From the NCBI GenBank assembly GCA_028023455.1, contig JAQFVV010006335.1, positions 626,741-690,740 on the forward strand: a stretch of DNA of 64,000 nt, written 5' to 3'. Shown piece after piece: positions 12,985 to 26,626 of this stretch. The notes beneath the pieces were generated by a model that was not told the origin of the DNA, searched no databases, and saw nothing but the letters and a program-made list of their open reading frames with translations. How positions within the stretch are numbered: position 1 is the first letter of the stretch; each line of letters starts with the position of its first letter. The stretch comes from Epiperipatus broadwayi (lineage: Eukaryota > Onychophora > Udeonychophora > Euonychophora > Peripatidae). A program made the position numbers and the translations under genes.

Positions 12985-14456
12985 TTATAGAATATTATGG
13001 AAAACATAAAGAAAAGTGTGATTTTGGTAATATCCAAAGAAAAACATTATTTAGAGACATGAACAATTTTAAAACAAAAGAATTTTTTAAATATACTAGC
13101 TGAAGAATATTTAAACACTTTAGAGTCATTAGCCATCTTTTTATTATCACCATATTACAATATTTTAACAAAAGCATTTTTACACAGTTAAGAACTGCTT
13201 AAAAATACCAAAAATAGTATAAAGTTTTTATCAGCTTTAATATTTCAGTATATAAATATTAAACCAATAATAGTGTCTATTATTAATGAGAAAATAAAAT
13301 CCAATAAAGGTTCTTACACAATAATGACAAGTTATGTAGAATCATTCAAAAGTACAAAATAGAAAAAGAAATAACTCAACAATTATTGTAAATATTTAGT
13401 TAAATTTTTCATTATGTATCACTGTGATATAGATTTCAAACTTTTTAGTAATTTCAGCTCAGACTTCCAGACTGGATGAAGAATTATTTAACTTTAATCA
13501 AATAAAAAATCATTATAAGTAATGAAACTGACTAATGTTAAATATAAATAATTCTGCAAACAATTTATCAAGTGAATTTACTCAGTAAAATTACCCAAGC
13601 TGAGTTGAAAGTATATAAACCCACATGTGCAATTCTTCCTCTATTATATTGCTGATCATGTGACTTATTTTGATGTATAATCTTGATACTCAGATTAACC
13701 TTTTCTTGACTTTAATTCATTAAAGTTTAAAGATTAACTGGTAATCTGGGAGACATCAATGAAAATAAACTCATTGATATAACTGTCTACATTTTTAATT
13801 AAATGTTACATTTTAAGCCAAATGTTTATAAAACTAAAAATTATTTTATTGAAAATAAAATAAAATATTGCACAATAAATTACATTATTTCTTATAGAAT
13901 TTTAATTTACACTATTTTTTAAACAATTTTATACAATATTTAAATGCAAGCTCCTAAAACATTTTTCCAAAGACTTAAAATGAAATATTTATTAGTACCT
14001 TTAATATTCCAACAAAGAAGTTAAAATAAAATTTATAATCAAGCACATTCACACATTTTCACTATTACTTTCTTTATTAGACAAAAAATAATTTTTCATC
14101 TTATTAAATTAACTAGCTTAAATTTACTGGACAGAATTAATCTTATTACAATTGGCATTAAAAATATACTTTTTATTAGTAAACAACTTAAATAAAATGT
14201 ATTCATGAGCAATATTTAATTAATAACAATGAACATTAAAGATCCAAATTTAGTTTTAATGGTTAATTCTGATTTTTTAAAACTGATGCTTATATTTAAA
14301 AAGTTTTAACTTTATATTTTTCCAATATTAACTCATCAATATGTAAAATACAGATATCTCTAAAGTAAACAAATAAAAAATATCTACAAATACATTTAAA
14401 ACACTATAACAAGATATTAAAATAACTTTTAAGGCAATTAAGCTTATAAAAGTTTT
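12985..14456. other. AT-rich DNA, nothing recognised
   Basis: A partial echo of the palindrome edge (TATCCAAAGAAAAACAT) recurs at 13032. Otherwise featureless. Confidence 0.45.
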
Positions 14457-14608
14457 TAAGGCTATAACCTTAAGATCATGTGCCAATGACAGTAGAGACA
14501 TCTACAAATCTTAACACAAGATTTATTTAAAAGAAAAATTTTGTGTTAAGATTTGTAGAAGTTCCTACTGTCATTTTTCAAGCCCAGGTCTTAAGATTTT
14601 AGCCTTAA
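14457..14608. repeat. Fold-back palindrome, about 150 bp
   Basis: Left arm 14457-14520 (AAGGCTATAACCTTAAG...CAAATCTTAACACAA) is mirrored by 14541-14608 (TTGTGTTAAGATTTG...CTTAAGATTTTAGCCTT). Small MITE-like hairpin, no coding capacity. Confidence 0.75.
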
Positions 14609-14976
14609 TATATATTACTTTACATTATGAGTATGCACATTACAAATTTAATTATTACAACAGTTTTTTTTTATGAAATGAATCATAAGATGTATTAACA
14701 TTTAAATATCAAGTCCTAAGAAATGGGCTTATTATAAAAAAATTAAACTTATTGATTTTTTTTAAATGCAAACAAATATATAGCAGGAGATTTAGCTTTT
14801 CCGATAAAACTAAAGGTTATAATATATATAATATTTAAATTCAAAAATATTGTCAATAATTAACTTAATTAATTACAAGAGATTTGAACCCATAATTTTA
14901 AGTTCTCTACATCTATCCCTTCATCTTATATAACAGATACATGGAACCACATGATGTGAAAATGATTAATAACATT

Positions 14977-14979
<3 letters not shown>

Positions 14980-15065
<86 letters not shown>
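14980..15065. repeat. (TA)n microsatellite inside family B
   Basis: Uninterrupted TA dinucleotides at the centre of the family B fold-back. Confidence 0.97.
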
Positions 15066-15068
<3 letters not shown>

Positions 15069-15494
15069 CTTAACCTGCACTCATCAGTTCAGCAATGAAA
15101 TATGTAAATTGGAGATCATTCATCTTTTTCACATATACATGGCCATGTGTATCAGTTGTATAAGATAAAGTGGATAGATGTAGAGAACTTAAAATTATGG
15201 GTTCAAATCTCTTGTAATTAATTAAGTTAATTATTGACAACATCCTTGTATTTAAATATTACATATTCATCCTATATTCTGCCCATTCCTCTTCTGGATA
15301 TTTAAATGAATTTATTAAGGTCCTATATGTGAGAAGTTAGAGTGACTTAAGGCAGCATAGATGTGATAATAATTTTGGCATCAGTAAAAGTTTTGAAAAT
15401 TCTACCAAGGCTGAAGAATTGGACAGTGGATAACATTGAAACCTGTTTATTAAAAGTTGAGAATATGCTATCTTAATATAAACTGAGCACTGAT

Positions 15495-15528
15495 TATATA
15501 TATATATATATATGTTTTATACTGAGCA

Positions 15529-15576
<48 letters not shown>

Positions 15577-15579
15577 ATA

Positions 15580-15631
<52 letters not shown>
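15495..15631. repeat. (TA)n in three blocks, family B 5' site
   Basis: Three TA blocks separated by duplicated GAGCACTGATA / ATACTGATATA segments, just upstream of the family B ribozyme region at 15644-15700. The duplicated flanks suggest expansion by unequal exchange or replication slippage including neighbouring sequence. Confidence 0.9.
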
Positions 15632-15633
<2 letters not shown>

Positions 15634-15643
15634 TGAGAGCTGA

Positions 15644-15700
15644 TGATACAATTGATGAGTGCTAGTTCAGCACAAAATAGTTTTATTGGAGATCATTCAT
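15644..15700 (+). ncRNA. Decayed family B hammerhead
   Basis: TTGATGA, stem II GTGCT-AGTTC-AGCAC (five perfect pairs with the consensus G10.1-C11.1), then AAAATAG...TTGG. C3 is T and G12 is A, so catalysis is not expected. This copy shows the likely ancestral stem II. Confidence 0.6.
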
Positions 15701-15874
15701 CTTTTTCACATGTATGTGGCAATACATATTGGTTGTATAAGATGAAAAGGATAGATGTAGAAAGCTTAAAATTCTGATTACAAATCCTTTCTAATATATA
15801 TTAAATACTGCCTAATGATATACTACTAATAATAAATAAAATAAAATTCATATAACATTGCAATACTAGTCAAA

Positions 15875-16062
15875 GGAAATTAAACTTTACTAAAGTTCTT
15901 CCCCATCAATGATTTCATCTATTAAGAAATAAACTTTATCAAGTGAAATTCAACTAAACACACCATCATTATATAGGTGGCATGTTTAGTTGAATTTCAG
16001 TTGAAAATAACTATTTGTTAACAGATAAAATCATCAATGTGGAAGAATTTTAATAAGATTTA
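15875..16062. repeat. Fold-back palindrome, about 185 bp
   Basis: AAAGTTCTTCCCCATCAATG and TGAAATTCAACTAAACA on the left are mirrored by TGTTTAGTTGAATTTCA and CATCAATGTGGAAGAATTTT on the right, around a centre near 15970. MITE-like, no ORF. Confidence 0.75.
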
Positions 16063-18091
16063 GTTTTTTTGGATAGTGTTGTAATGTTATATTGATTTTA
16101 TTACATATTTATAAAGACAAAATAGTTAAAAAGAGCTATTAAATAACATATAATAAGAAAAAAAAAGTCTATCTAACAATCCACAACTGGCAATTAATTA
16201 AAGAGACATCAATCTTCATCAGGTTCATCAATGTCATTTTTATGTTATCTTCTCACACAGAATACTCAATCCTCAACTATTAATCAACATTGTTATGTTT
16301 AGTTGTGCTACTGAAAAACGAACATAAGCTTGATAAAATTTGAAACAAACAGTTCAGATTCTACAAGACATATCTTAATCTCAGATTGCTACTATGGTCT
16401 AAAAAAGCTCTACTAAGTCTATACATATACTGTGACCTTCCAATTAATAACATTGCTAGAATTAATAGTGTAAACTGAAAAAAGTTCAAATCATTTTCTG
16501 AATTTTTCTATCTGGCAATGTGTAAAGATAGTTTCTCCCCAGGACTAATGACATAGAAAACATAAGTAATAATTATATAAAGAATAACTTAAATAAATAT
16601 TGAGAATTAGTGATCAGCTTAAATTTGAATATCCATTTTGGTTAGTGGAAAAATCTATTTGTTCATTATGAATAATTGTTTAAATTTTTGTTTGTATATA
16701 AAACTGATTAACACTGTTAGTTATGGAATATAGTTTATTACTTATGCATACAAACATTTATTTGGTTATACAAGCTCTCTAAAAAAATTAATGTACCTGT
16801 TTGAGAAAATATTTTAAATTTTAGCTTTAACATTGACAAAATTCTGTTATTCAATGAAGAAGATTTGAGATCTAAGGAATTTTAATACCATTAATGCTTG
16901 TAAAGAACTAATAACTAATTTGGATGGTTTGAAAATTTTGTTGTAATTAGTGATTACCTTTTAATATTGATTGGAGCAAAAATTTGTTTTCATTTCTTTG
17001 GATATAAAATGTTTTTACCATGAGTAACAAAGATGGTCAAATATTAACAGAATCATCTTTACTCTCATATTGTTTATAGTTTTAATAAAAATATTGCAAT
17101 ATTTAATTTTATCTTGAAATTACCTGGTTATAATGTAGAGATAACACAGATTCAAAAACCCAGTATAACATCATATGATTACACTTTTTACAATGCCCTT
17201 TTCTACTCTATTATCTGATAGTTTGATTGTTCATCATTCTTCCTCAATAATGTTAGGAAATTATTATTAAGTATTATATATTTTTTCTTTCTGATTTTCT
17301 TTTGACCATTATATGCATGTGTGATTTCAGTTAATCAAACTTTATACTATTTTTTTATAATAAACAATGTTATACTATATTGAATTTTTATTTTGTTTTC
17401 ATCTTTCAACAACTTGCTTCTCACTGATATCTCAGCTCTTCTTGAGAAGTTTACTTAATTTTTTTTTGGATACAGTTGAACATGAAACATTAGATTTGAA
17501 CATGAAGCATGCATATGGTCAGGAATTTGAATATGGATAGCCTATATTTTATTTTATTTTTGCAGATAGCTTTTTAATACAATTCTATTTTTTAAGATAG
17601 TCATAATATATTCAATATAGATAGCATCAAATTATTGATTGCTGAGTATTTATCCATTTTTATCTTCGAGGTTAAAAATTCATATTAAAATAAGTACTTC
17701 TCATGATGTTACTACATTGATGCTAGGCAATGCACAAATGGCTGAACCCGTTGTTTAATTTCATCTTTTGTTAAACTTTTATATTATACATTGAACAGTA
17801 ACATTTATTAATTACTAATTAAACTAATTATAATCTATTTTTAAAGATGTGAACAAAATGTAATAAGCATAAAGGAACTTGCAGCTTTTCCAAAGGTCAA
17901 TATCAATCAATGTTCTTCATTTTAGAAATATGCATTTTCACATATATTTTTATTTTTTAATGTATTATTACAATATAGATCTTTCTTAAATGTAATACCA
18001 GAGTACTTGGGTGACAACGCAAAGCCAAATTAAACAAAAGCTTTAGAAGAATTGTATAATTATTCAGTATACAAAAATAAGTAGTTGTCAA
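16063..18091. other. AT-rich DNA, nothing recognised
   Basis: No open frame, no RNA gene and no repeat that I can support. Confidence 0.45.
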
Positions 18092-18175
18092 GCGTTGGTG
18101 GTTGAGAGGTCAATGACAGCTGCTTTACAAGTAGTTGTCCCAGGTTAGTGGGTTCACTTCCCGGCTGATGCTATG
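18092..18175 (+). mobile_element. tRNA-derived SINE head or tRNA pseudogene
   Basis: GCGTTGG at the start pairs with CTGATGC at 18167-18173 (allowing G-T pairs), like an acceptor stem. TGGTTGAGAGG fits an RNA polymerase III A box and GGTTCACTTCC is one change from a B box. An anticodon-like loop TTTACAA sits between GCTGC and GTAGT. The extra segment before the T arm and the weak T stem argue against a working tRNA. An A-rich stretch follows at 18182, as in a SINE. Confidence 0.55.
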
Positions 18176-21100
18176 ACACATGAGAAAAAAAAGTAATATG
18201 CCTTCCTTTTGTTAATTTGATAGTAATCGATATTATTTAACAACACAACCACTAACTGGAAATCATATATGCATTACTTTCAAAATCATAAATTATTAAA
18301 ATTTTCAGCTTAATAATTCATAATGACTAGAGAAATGCAGTTCCTACACTATAAACGTTTAATAATTCCTGAATAAGCAGAAGCTTATGAGATTCTATGA
18401 GCAGTGATTACACTGCCACCAAATGTTTTAATATAGAAAAAATGTAAACTAAATAAAGAAACTCCTATGGTATTAAGTTTCTTGCAATCAGATATATATG
18501 TTTAGGTGTATTCAAAAAATCATACCGCAACTAGGTTGTAAGGAATTGTAAGTAAATGATATTAATTATCATTAGTTATTATTTACTATTGCTTATTTGT
18601 CTTGAACATGGTTAATTTTGGTATTTTAATATTTAGAACTGCATAATGAATTTTACTAGACTCTATGTACTTGTATGGGGGGGGGTATACTAAATACAAT
18701 TAATTCAGATAATAATAAATAAAATAAAATAATAAGAGAAAATCTTCATAATTAAAAATTCTGATAAAATATGTACGGATGTATATATGTGTGCTTGCGC
18801 ACATGCTATATTGTTAAACCGAATTACCCATCTATGGAGATTAAGTAATTGGACAACTGTTTAATTAAAGCATTCAAATAAATATTATAAGATAATTTTG
18901 AATATATAAACGTATATTATTTGAAAAGTTAAAAATTTCAGAAAATTAAAATTCATTAAAAAAAAAAAAAAAACAGTGACTTTTAAAATTATAAAAATGC
19001 ATTATTCATAATTTCGTTATTTTCCGTAATTATATTTACAAAACATATACAAAAAATGTAATTAAATTTATATGTTAATTTTTTACTTTTATTCAACATA
19101 ATATCTTTCATAATAAAATTAACATGCCATTACACATTAAACAGGAAAACAAAGAATATTTTTTATTATGAATTTCAATTATTTTTATAGAAGAATATAA
19201 GATTTTATTATCACAAATGAGTTTAATAAAACAAACAAATATTTTAATATGATGCGACATATCATACAGTATTTTTACGAAGTAATTACTTGGATTGTTT
19301 TACTAATAAAATTTGAAATTAATTTGTGGTTTCTTTAAAAAGCAGAATTTAATTCCCAGTTGAAGTATTACTGATTTTCAATAAGCGTCTGTTTAAAAGT
19401 CTTTATTTTATACCAAATTGTTAGCTTAATTTACTAGAATCTCGAAGAAAAATAGGAAGAAGAAAACTAAGGTAAATTATAAATCATTTTAGAATATCAA
19501 AACATTTTAACAGTATATATATAATATTCTTCTAGCTATAGAAGAGAATTGTTGTTAATTGAAAAAAAAAAAAAACAAAACCGTTGATTCTTCTTTGAGG
19601 CCTTAAAGAAGTGGAGAAGAGTTAATTCTTAATATCCACTTCACAATTTTTTGTTGTTGCAGGTGATTTTACTATAAGATATTATTATAGTAAACAAACA
19701 TGTTGTTGACCAACATGCACCAATTAGTATAGTAAGCTTATTGGATTTTTATTTCCAGTATCAAATAAAAAAAACATAGACTTTCTTTTCAATTGCCTAA
19801 TAATTCTGAACTAAAATAACAATTAAGTTTTTTTAAAGACATGATGAATATGGGTGTGAATTATTTTTGTAATAGTTATTTTGTTTAACTTGGACAATAT
19901 TAAAATATTGTGCTTATTCATGGGAGGCTATAGAGTTAATGGCCACGGTAATTGTTGGTGCCCCATATCGTAGGGTAATAAGCATATTTTGATTGATTGC
20001 TACTTAATGATGACCATTCATTTAGATACTTACAACTGCAGATCACTTTCAGCTGACGGATTGTTACTATTAAATAAGACATTGTTGTTCTTTATGGTGA
20101 TAAAAGAAAAGTGAAGAGATAATTTAAAAAGTGGACAAATACTTTATTAAAAAGACATTTATTAATATTTAAATACATGCATAGTATATATAATTAAGAT
20201 AGATGTAATTAGAGATGCAAGAATATCATTGTGAAAATTGATCATATATTAGACAGAGTTAGTAAATTAATTTATTCAAATTAATAGAATATACTAACTA
20301 TGGATAATTTAGGTTTATGTTCCAACAAGTTCCTAATGTGAAGAAAAAGTAGAAATTTTTAGAAGACTGTTCAAAATGTATTTTATCAAACCAAACAAAA
20401 TTTTAAATTGTTATGGAAGATTATAATGACAGAATGTATAACAGATTAAACAATGAAAATGATGTGGTGGTTATGATCATGGAAGTCAAAAAGAACACAA
20501 ACTTATGGAGTTTTCAAAAAAAACAAAAATTTTATATGAAATATTTTTTTGGAAAAAAATGAACAAAAATGGACATGGAAGCAATCAAGTTAATTTATGA
20601 GAAAATTCTTATATTTCTTCACAGACAATAACCAGTGATTAATGAGATGTAAGATATGTGATAACATAAAACTAGTGAGATAAAATTATTATAAAAAGCA
20701 GTATGAACTGTTTAGATTTTTAACTACCAAAAACACATCAATGAATTTAAATAAAACATTGAAATCATATAAAAATGTAAACTGATTTTGAAAATCCGCC
20801 AGACTTGAATAAAGTCAATAAAAATAATTGTTACATTATTAAGCAAGAAAAAGAGGTGGTCCAAATAAATAACAAATTTCAGTAAATTTTCTATGAGATA
20901 AGTCAATGCATAAAAAAATACGAAATTTTTAAAAAAATAATCAATTGAAAATAAATTGAATACCTAGAGTTTTGTAAATGGTATGGAAAAAGTTATTAAA
21001 AATATAAAGAAATATGCTTGTGAATTGATAATAAAAATTATAGTAGAGAATAAAAGTCTCAAATAATATCTAGGTATTGTAAGAAATTTTGTTTCAGCAA

Positions 21101-21204
21101 AAAGAAAAAAAAAGATTAAACTGCTACTAAAAAAAACAAAAAAAACAAACAAATAATATTCTGAAATGTGTTGAATAGTTATTTAAAGAAATGTGCAGTA
21201 ATAA
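18176..21204. other. AT-rich DNA, nothing recognised
   Basis: Contains a G run near 18680 and poly-A runs near 18960 and 19561. No gene or repeat family recognised. Confidence 0.45.
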
Positions 21205-21485
21205 ATGGAAGGTTGCATTAGATCCTAAGATCTAGGTGCAGTGTTCTCAGACCCAATGATCTTTCCTGATGAAGGCCACAGGCCAGAAATTAATTTGGGG
21301 ATATTGGATGAGTAGGCGCTGGATGGGGATTTTATGCACAAGCCTTTTGGCATCCATTGGTTACTCTGTCTTGCTTTGAGTGGCATTACTGTATGTAGAG
21401 AGTTTTACCTGTTTTAACAACAGTTATGAGCAAGCATGGGAGATAGTTATCATGTGATGTTTAAAGGTTTAAAACCAAATATATC
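21205..21485 (+). mobile_element. Hammerhead repeat family A, single copy
   Basis: Runs from AATGGAAGGTTGCATTAG through CTAGGTGCAGTG, the hammerhead at 21250-21308, TTATGCACAAGCCTTTTGG, CATCCATTG, GAGAGTTTTACCTG and ATCATGTGATGTTTAAAGG. The same order is found at 26.5, 28.9, 30.2 and 58.4 kb. No ORF; the layout of a small non-coding repeat with a ribozyme matches retrozymes. Confidence 0.75.
21250..21308 (+). ncRNA. Type I hammerhead ribozyme, family A
   Basis: Core CTGATGA at 21266-21272; stem II GGCC-ACA-GGCC flanked by A and A; GAAA at 21286-21289; palindromic stem III ATTAAT; predicted cleavage after T 21295; then TGGGGATATTGGAT. Outer stem I pairs CCAA with TTGG. Relative to other copies one A before CTGATGA is missing, weakening inner stem I. 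The stem III change from ACTAGT to ATTAAT keeps the palindrome, which is compensatory if stem III forms between two RNAs or two tandem units. Confidence 0.7.
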
Positions 21486-24400
21486 TTATAATTGTGACAT
21501 CTTCTAAATTGCCAAGTATTTTAAATGAAGTGATATGATGTGCAATTAAATTTATGAAGAAATTTTCTATGAATGCTTTTGGGTCATAAGAAATATGTTG
21601 AATATTTGTAAAACTTATAATAGTAATAGCAGCATAAGCTTAGTATTATTACAATTTATTATGATTACCAAATTTATTGCATGCAACCATGATAAGATTC
21701 TCCCCATATAAATATACTAATAGTTATTGCTAATTATATTTAGGCTAAAAATTATTATAGTATTTCGAGCCCAAATATATATTTTAAACTTTAGCTAGAG
21801 TTGAATATATCTATTATTGGTAAACACAACCACATTGAATAATTAATTCAACTCCATGTCATATTATTTCAAGTGTAATAATATAAATTTCATTTTAGTT
21901 TATATATTTTAATAACGTGGATCAAGATATATTTTATGTTGCATCAGTACTTATCAGTTTGACCAGGTCACAAGCTCTCATATACGATATGTTGTGACCT
22001 TGATCAACTAATTCAGCATAAAATGCAACTTTAGAATTATTTGCCTTTTTTATATTTCTCTACACATGCTGCTAGAAAATATGTGTTTAAAATGAATGTT
22101 ATAATCTATATATTTGTGTAATTGTTAATGTGTAATTTTCTAGTAATAAAAGTACTTCAATTTAATTTAGCTTTTGTTTGCTTCGTAATTATAATTGTCG
22201 AAAGAGCAAACTAAGTTAAAAGAATGCATTAGAAAAGAAAAAAATGAATACTCTGAAAGCTAATTAAAAGTTGTGTCTAATATATTTAATAAGACGACTG
22301 GAATTGATTTTTTTTTTTGAAAATACGATTGGGTTATTCACTTAATCATTTACAATAGGTGTAAAACAATTGAAAATGATTGAAGTATTGTTTTATGTAT
22401 TAGGTAGAGAATGGTTTTGTTGTCTAGATAAACGATAAAATATGGAAGCAATTATTATCTTATCTTTTACATGATGAATAATTTGATTTCCGGGTACTTT
22501 ATATTAACTGACTGCATATAGTAATAAAAAAGCTCATCAGAAGTTTGCTGATATGTTATTTTTGGGATAATGATGTATACTTCTTGAGGATCAACAGCAG
22601 ATACCAAAAAGAGGGTTATTGGAATATCTTTATACATTCCACATTTCTGTATTATGTAATGAATATAAAGAACCAATTCTTAATTTGAGTTCAGGTTAAA
22701 TATTAAAGGAAATGATAGAAAATAAATACTTTAAAATTTTTGTGGAATTTCATAAAAAATATAATCAAGGACATTATCTGAAATACAAAGAAAGAAGATG
22801 TAATTAAAATATTTTTTGAATATATTTGCATCCAAGAATTTTTCTATTTTCCAAAAGTATATCTGCAAAAAAATAATTTAAATTAGGTATAGAATAATGA
22901 AAATTAATTAATTGTCCTACATTTTACTGTGTGTCCATTACTAGCTATTGGAAATTTGAGTTAATATATAGTTCCACATTTTAATTTTAGTATTAAAATA
23001 CTTTTTCAATATTATGAATCAATAAATTGTGCTTGCTTGGTTGCAAATGTAAGTTTAAAATAATACACATTCTAAACTTTTCAAATATAAAAATAATAAT
23101 AAAGTGAAATACATAATAAATATAATTACTATTTTGTTATTAATAAAGTGAAATACATAATGAGATTAACTACTTTTTTATTATTAGTTAATTGTCAAAC
23201 TCTTTTGAAAAATGTAAAATAAAATCATTGTCTAATAAATTCCATATTTTAAATGTGAATGCATATATATAGTCTACAATTATGAAATTTTGTTCTAAAA
23301 TATAAAATTACATGTATATTTATCAAATTATCACAAAAAATAATAAGTGTTTGCCAAAGTATAATTATCATAATAATCATAGCTTTCTTTATATCATTAC
23401 TTCAAATTTCTTAACTGGTATTTTTAAAAATGAAACATTTTTTTAAATCTAAGTTTAAAAATAAATATATTTATTTTCATAATAATTGCTATACAAATAT
23501 TTTGCAAAAGTAACCATAAATAGATAAATAGCATTCTTTCTTATTGCTGACTACAATCAAAGAGGGGTAATAAATCTTTATTTATCTAAGATCAAAAAAT
23601 CTACCAGTCAATGATTTCTTATACTTTTTTAAGTTCTTCTATAGTTTTCTCTATGACTATTAACATCATGATATATTTTGGAGGTAAAAACCAATATTTA
23701 CTTTATTTTCAAGTATTGTTATCAAATGAATATAAAATGTGCAAAATAATATTAAAAATAGCTTTAAAAGACTGATTTAAAATTAAAGCATATTACCTCT
23801 ATCATAATACTTTATGAAACTCTGATTTTTATTATCACAAAGATCAGTTACAGGTGTTATATCAAGACTAACAAGCATTTAGACTTCTCCCTATAGACTT
23901 CATTTTTTGAAAAGAGAAAAATAATGTATTTTATTCCTGCCATTCAAACTGTTAAAGCCATACAATTGGGCAGAAATGTTTTTTTGTAGAACCTCCACTT
24001 TTTTAAGAAAGCCTTTTCTTCTTCATAAAACCAATTACTATGAGCTGTGTGGAAAAAAATATTCGAAACCAGTAGTTAGTGAATATTTTATTTAAAATTA
24101 AATGGACTTCATAAGAAATTAAAGAATTTCTATTTAAAATGTTACAGCCTATATTAAATGAAAAAAAAAAAGTTTTTAGAGTCTTTTAAAAAATGACATA
24201 AAATTTTATAAACTAAATTTTTAAAAGCTAAATTATTAAATATCATAAATCGACATTTAGATAGTTTAAGTGATTGTAATTTATGTTATTTTGAACCATA
24301 CTCACCAGCACATTCCCTGTGATAGTTAAATTCATGTAAATTACAATAAGTAACTTTCTTTAGTATGCTAGTGTGTAATAGAAAATCATACTAACAATTT

Positions 24401-24654
24401 AATGAAAAAAATGGAAGCTACATTCCAAGAGCTTAAAAGCTATACTTAAAAAAAAAATAAAACCATTAACAATTTATTTATTTTTATTGAAAATAATAAT
24501 AGCTGAATAAATGTTTTTTATTTGTAGAAAAATAAAATTTGTTTTGGTAGTTTCATTATTTTTGATATATTAAAGTATATAATTATATACTTTAATACAG
24601 TAATTGCAGTGTGGTTTCTTAAAGGTTTGTGATGATGGTATTTTAGTTGTATTT
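21486..24654. other. AT-rich DNA with one small palindrome
   Basis: 21937-22031 is an imperfect fold-back (TTGACCAGGTCACAA / TTGTGACCTTGATCAA). A short diverged duplication lies at 23101 and 23145 (AATAAAGTGAAATACATAAT). Nothing else recognised. Confidence 0.45.
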
Positions 24655-24848
24655 ATATATTGGACTTTTCCATCATCTAATATAAGCATTGAATGTATTT
24701 AAAAAAATTAACTTTATTTAAATATTTCAAATACATTCAACCATTAGTAATATCACTAACGGTTGAATGTATTTGGAATATTTTTTTTTTATATATATAT
24801 AAAAGACATTCAATACTTATACTAGATGATGAAAATAGTCCAATATAT
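24655..24848. repeat. Fold-back palindrome, about 195 bp
   Basis: TATATTGGACTTTTCCATCATCTA at the left (first part) is mirrored by TAGATGATGAAAATAGTCCAA at the right, and TTTCAAATACATTCAACC by GGTTGAATGTATTTGGAA in the middle. A single-arm relative occurs at 61451-61555. The ORF at 24693-24893 is a product of the hairpin. Confidence 0.7.
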
Positions 24849-26401
24849 AAATACAAATTAGAATTACATGTTTTTTTTAAAAATCAACGTTAACATTAAT
24901 TAAATATACTTCTTGGAATTTTTTTCGGCTCTATATGGTTTGATGCAATTGAATGGCAAAATTTGCACTCATGATTCATAGATTATGGCCCAGCCATCTC
25001 ATTTCATGTAATAAAATTTTTTATGATCCCCTGAACAATAACTACACGAGCATATTATATAATAGAGTAAGAATATCTATTTACATTTCTTTATTGATAG
25101 TTATATTAAGGCTTGCAATATTTTTTTATATGTTCGTTACTTATAATATATCTCTTGAGTTATTAGTTAGTGGTTTCACTTGTCTTAGAAAAAAAGTGTG
25201 AATAATGGAATCACACACATACCCGATTTTGATATGTTTTTTTTTTTTTTCCATTTTAAAAATAAACATAAAAACACATATCCTTTTTTAAATTTTAATT
25301 AGTATTATTATTTCATATTTACTAAAGTTAATAAATATTTTAAGGCATTAAAATAGAAATGAATTCTTATAAGAAAATTCAATATCAATTGACGTCGATT
25401 TAACTATCTACTAAACAAATTAAAGTAATAGAAAATTCTAACTTTCAAGCCACTATTTCATTAAAGAATTTTTTTTTATAGGAATAAGTATTATTTTTAT
25501 TATTATTATTGACATGTAAAGTTAAATGGTAAACTGTTCAAAAATTGTTTAGGTGTTGGTGATTAACATTGCAAAACTATCTATTTGTTGTAGATTACAT
25601 TTTAAAAAAAAATTTAAAATTAATTAAGTTATTTAAAATGATAAAAAAAACTTTGTAGTGTACGCTTGGAACTAAAGAGTTAAGAATTACCGTAGTATAC
25701 TTTTTTATTCATTCAGGCAAGATGAATAATATACATTACAGTTTCGGGTTTTAATCAATCAACCGAATTACACAATTCCGCTAATCATCCAATATTAAAG
25801 GATGTCTAGCTATTTCAAGTTAAAAGGCAAGCGTGAACTAAAAAAAACTGATGTGTTGAAAATCCAAGTGAGTAATATTTTCTCTACTACCATTCCTTTA
25901 CAAACGGAAATCGGAGCTGTTTGAGCTCTGAAATATTTTTTATTTAAAGATTAACTTTTTAAATCTATATATATATAGAAAGTAATTTTCTTTATTAAAG
26001 CGGAAAAGTTACTACATTTTGACTTCAAAATATTAAAATTTAAAAATTATGTGCTAATTTATTAGATAAACTTTGTTGAGTTGAAAGAAAGGTGACTTTC
26101 AAATGCAGGTTTTTTTATTTTTTTTTGAAAAACAATAAAAACAAATCATAGCAAAATGTATAAGAATAAATAAAACGTTAGCGTGTATTGCGACGTACAA
26201 TCTTAATCAAATGTGGCAGTGAGTAAAATACTTTATCTCACTAATGGCAGAAGAATTAAGCTTGGCAACTAGAACTCTACTAATCGTCTTGTCTAAATCT
26301 TTACAGTACCAGTCAACAAAGAAAATATTTTTTCGTTTCCAAGTAATAAAAGTCCAATTAGATTTTTAAAACAGTTGGAATTTATTCTTTAATTAACTTT
26401 T
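24849..26401. other. AT-rich DNA, nothing recognised
   Basis: The ORF at 24953-25201 (82 codons) has a hydrophobic stretch but matches nothing I know and lies in sequence of ordinary composition; treated as chance. Confidence 0.4.
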
Positions 26402-26420
26402 CTCTCTCTCTCTCTCTCTT
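26402..26420. repeat. (TC)n microsatellite
   Basis: Short CT run of nine to ten units. Confidence 0.9.
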
Positions 26421-26626
26421 TTAATTTCAAAAGCTATTTTAATATTAATAATAGTAATAAAAAATAAGTTAATGGCAATGAATATCACATGATCACCACT
26501 TCTTATGCTTGCTTATAACTTATTAAAACAGGCAAAACTCACTATACGTATTGCCACACACAGCAAGCTAGAGTAATCAATGGATGCCAGAAGGTTTATG
26601 CATAAAATCCTATCTAGTGCGTACTC

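Larger units (their letters stand above)
14851..15790 (+). mobile_element. Hammerhead repeat family B, fold-back plus tandem copy
   Basis: 14851-14970 and 15120-15239 are inverse copies (TGTCAATAATTAAC...GATTTGAACCC / GGGTTCAAATC...GTTAATTATTGACA) flanking a (TA)n tract. From 15070 the plus-oriented family B sequence runs through GATCATTC.., GGGTTCAAATC, CCTCTTCTGGATATTT, GGTCCTATATGTGAG, GAAACCTGTTTATTA and GAGCACTGA, then begins a second unit at about 15640. Unit spacing between the two ribozyme regions is about 560-590 bp, so this is a partial tandem. Both cores are decayed: in the second, C3 and G12 are mutated although stem II (GTGCT/AGCAC) is perfect. Confidence 0.7.
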
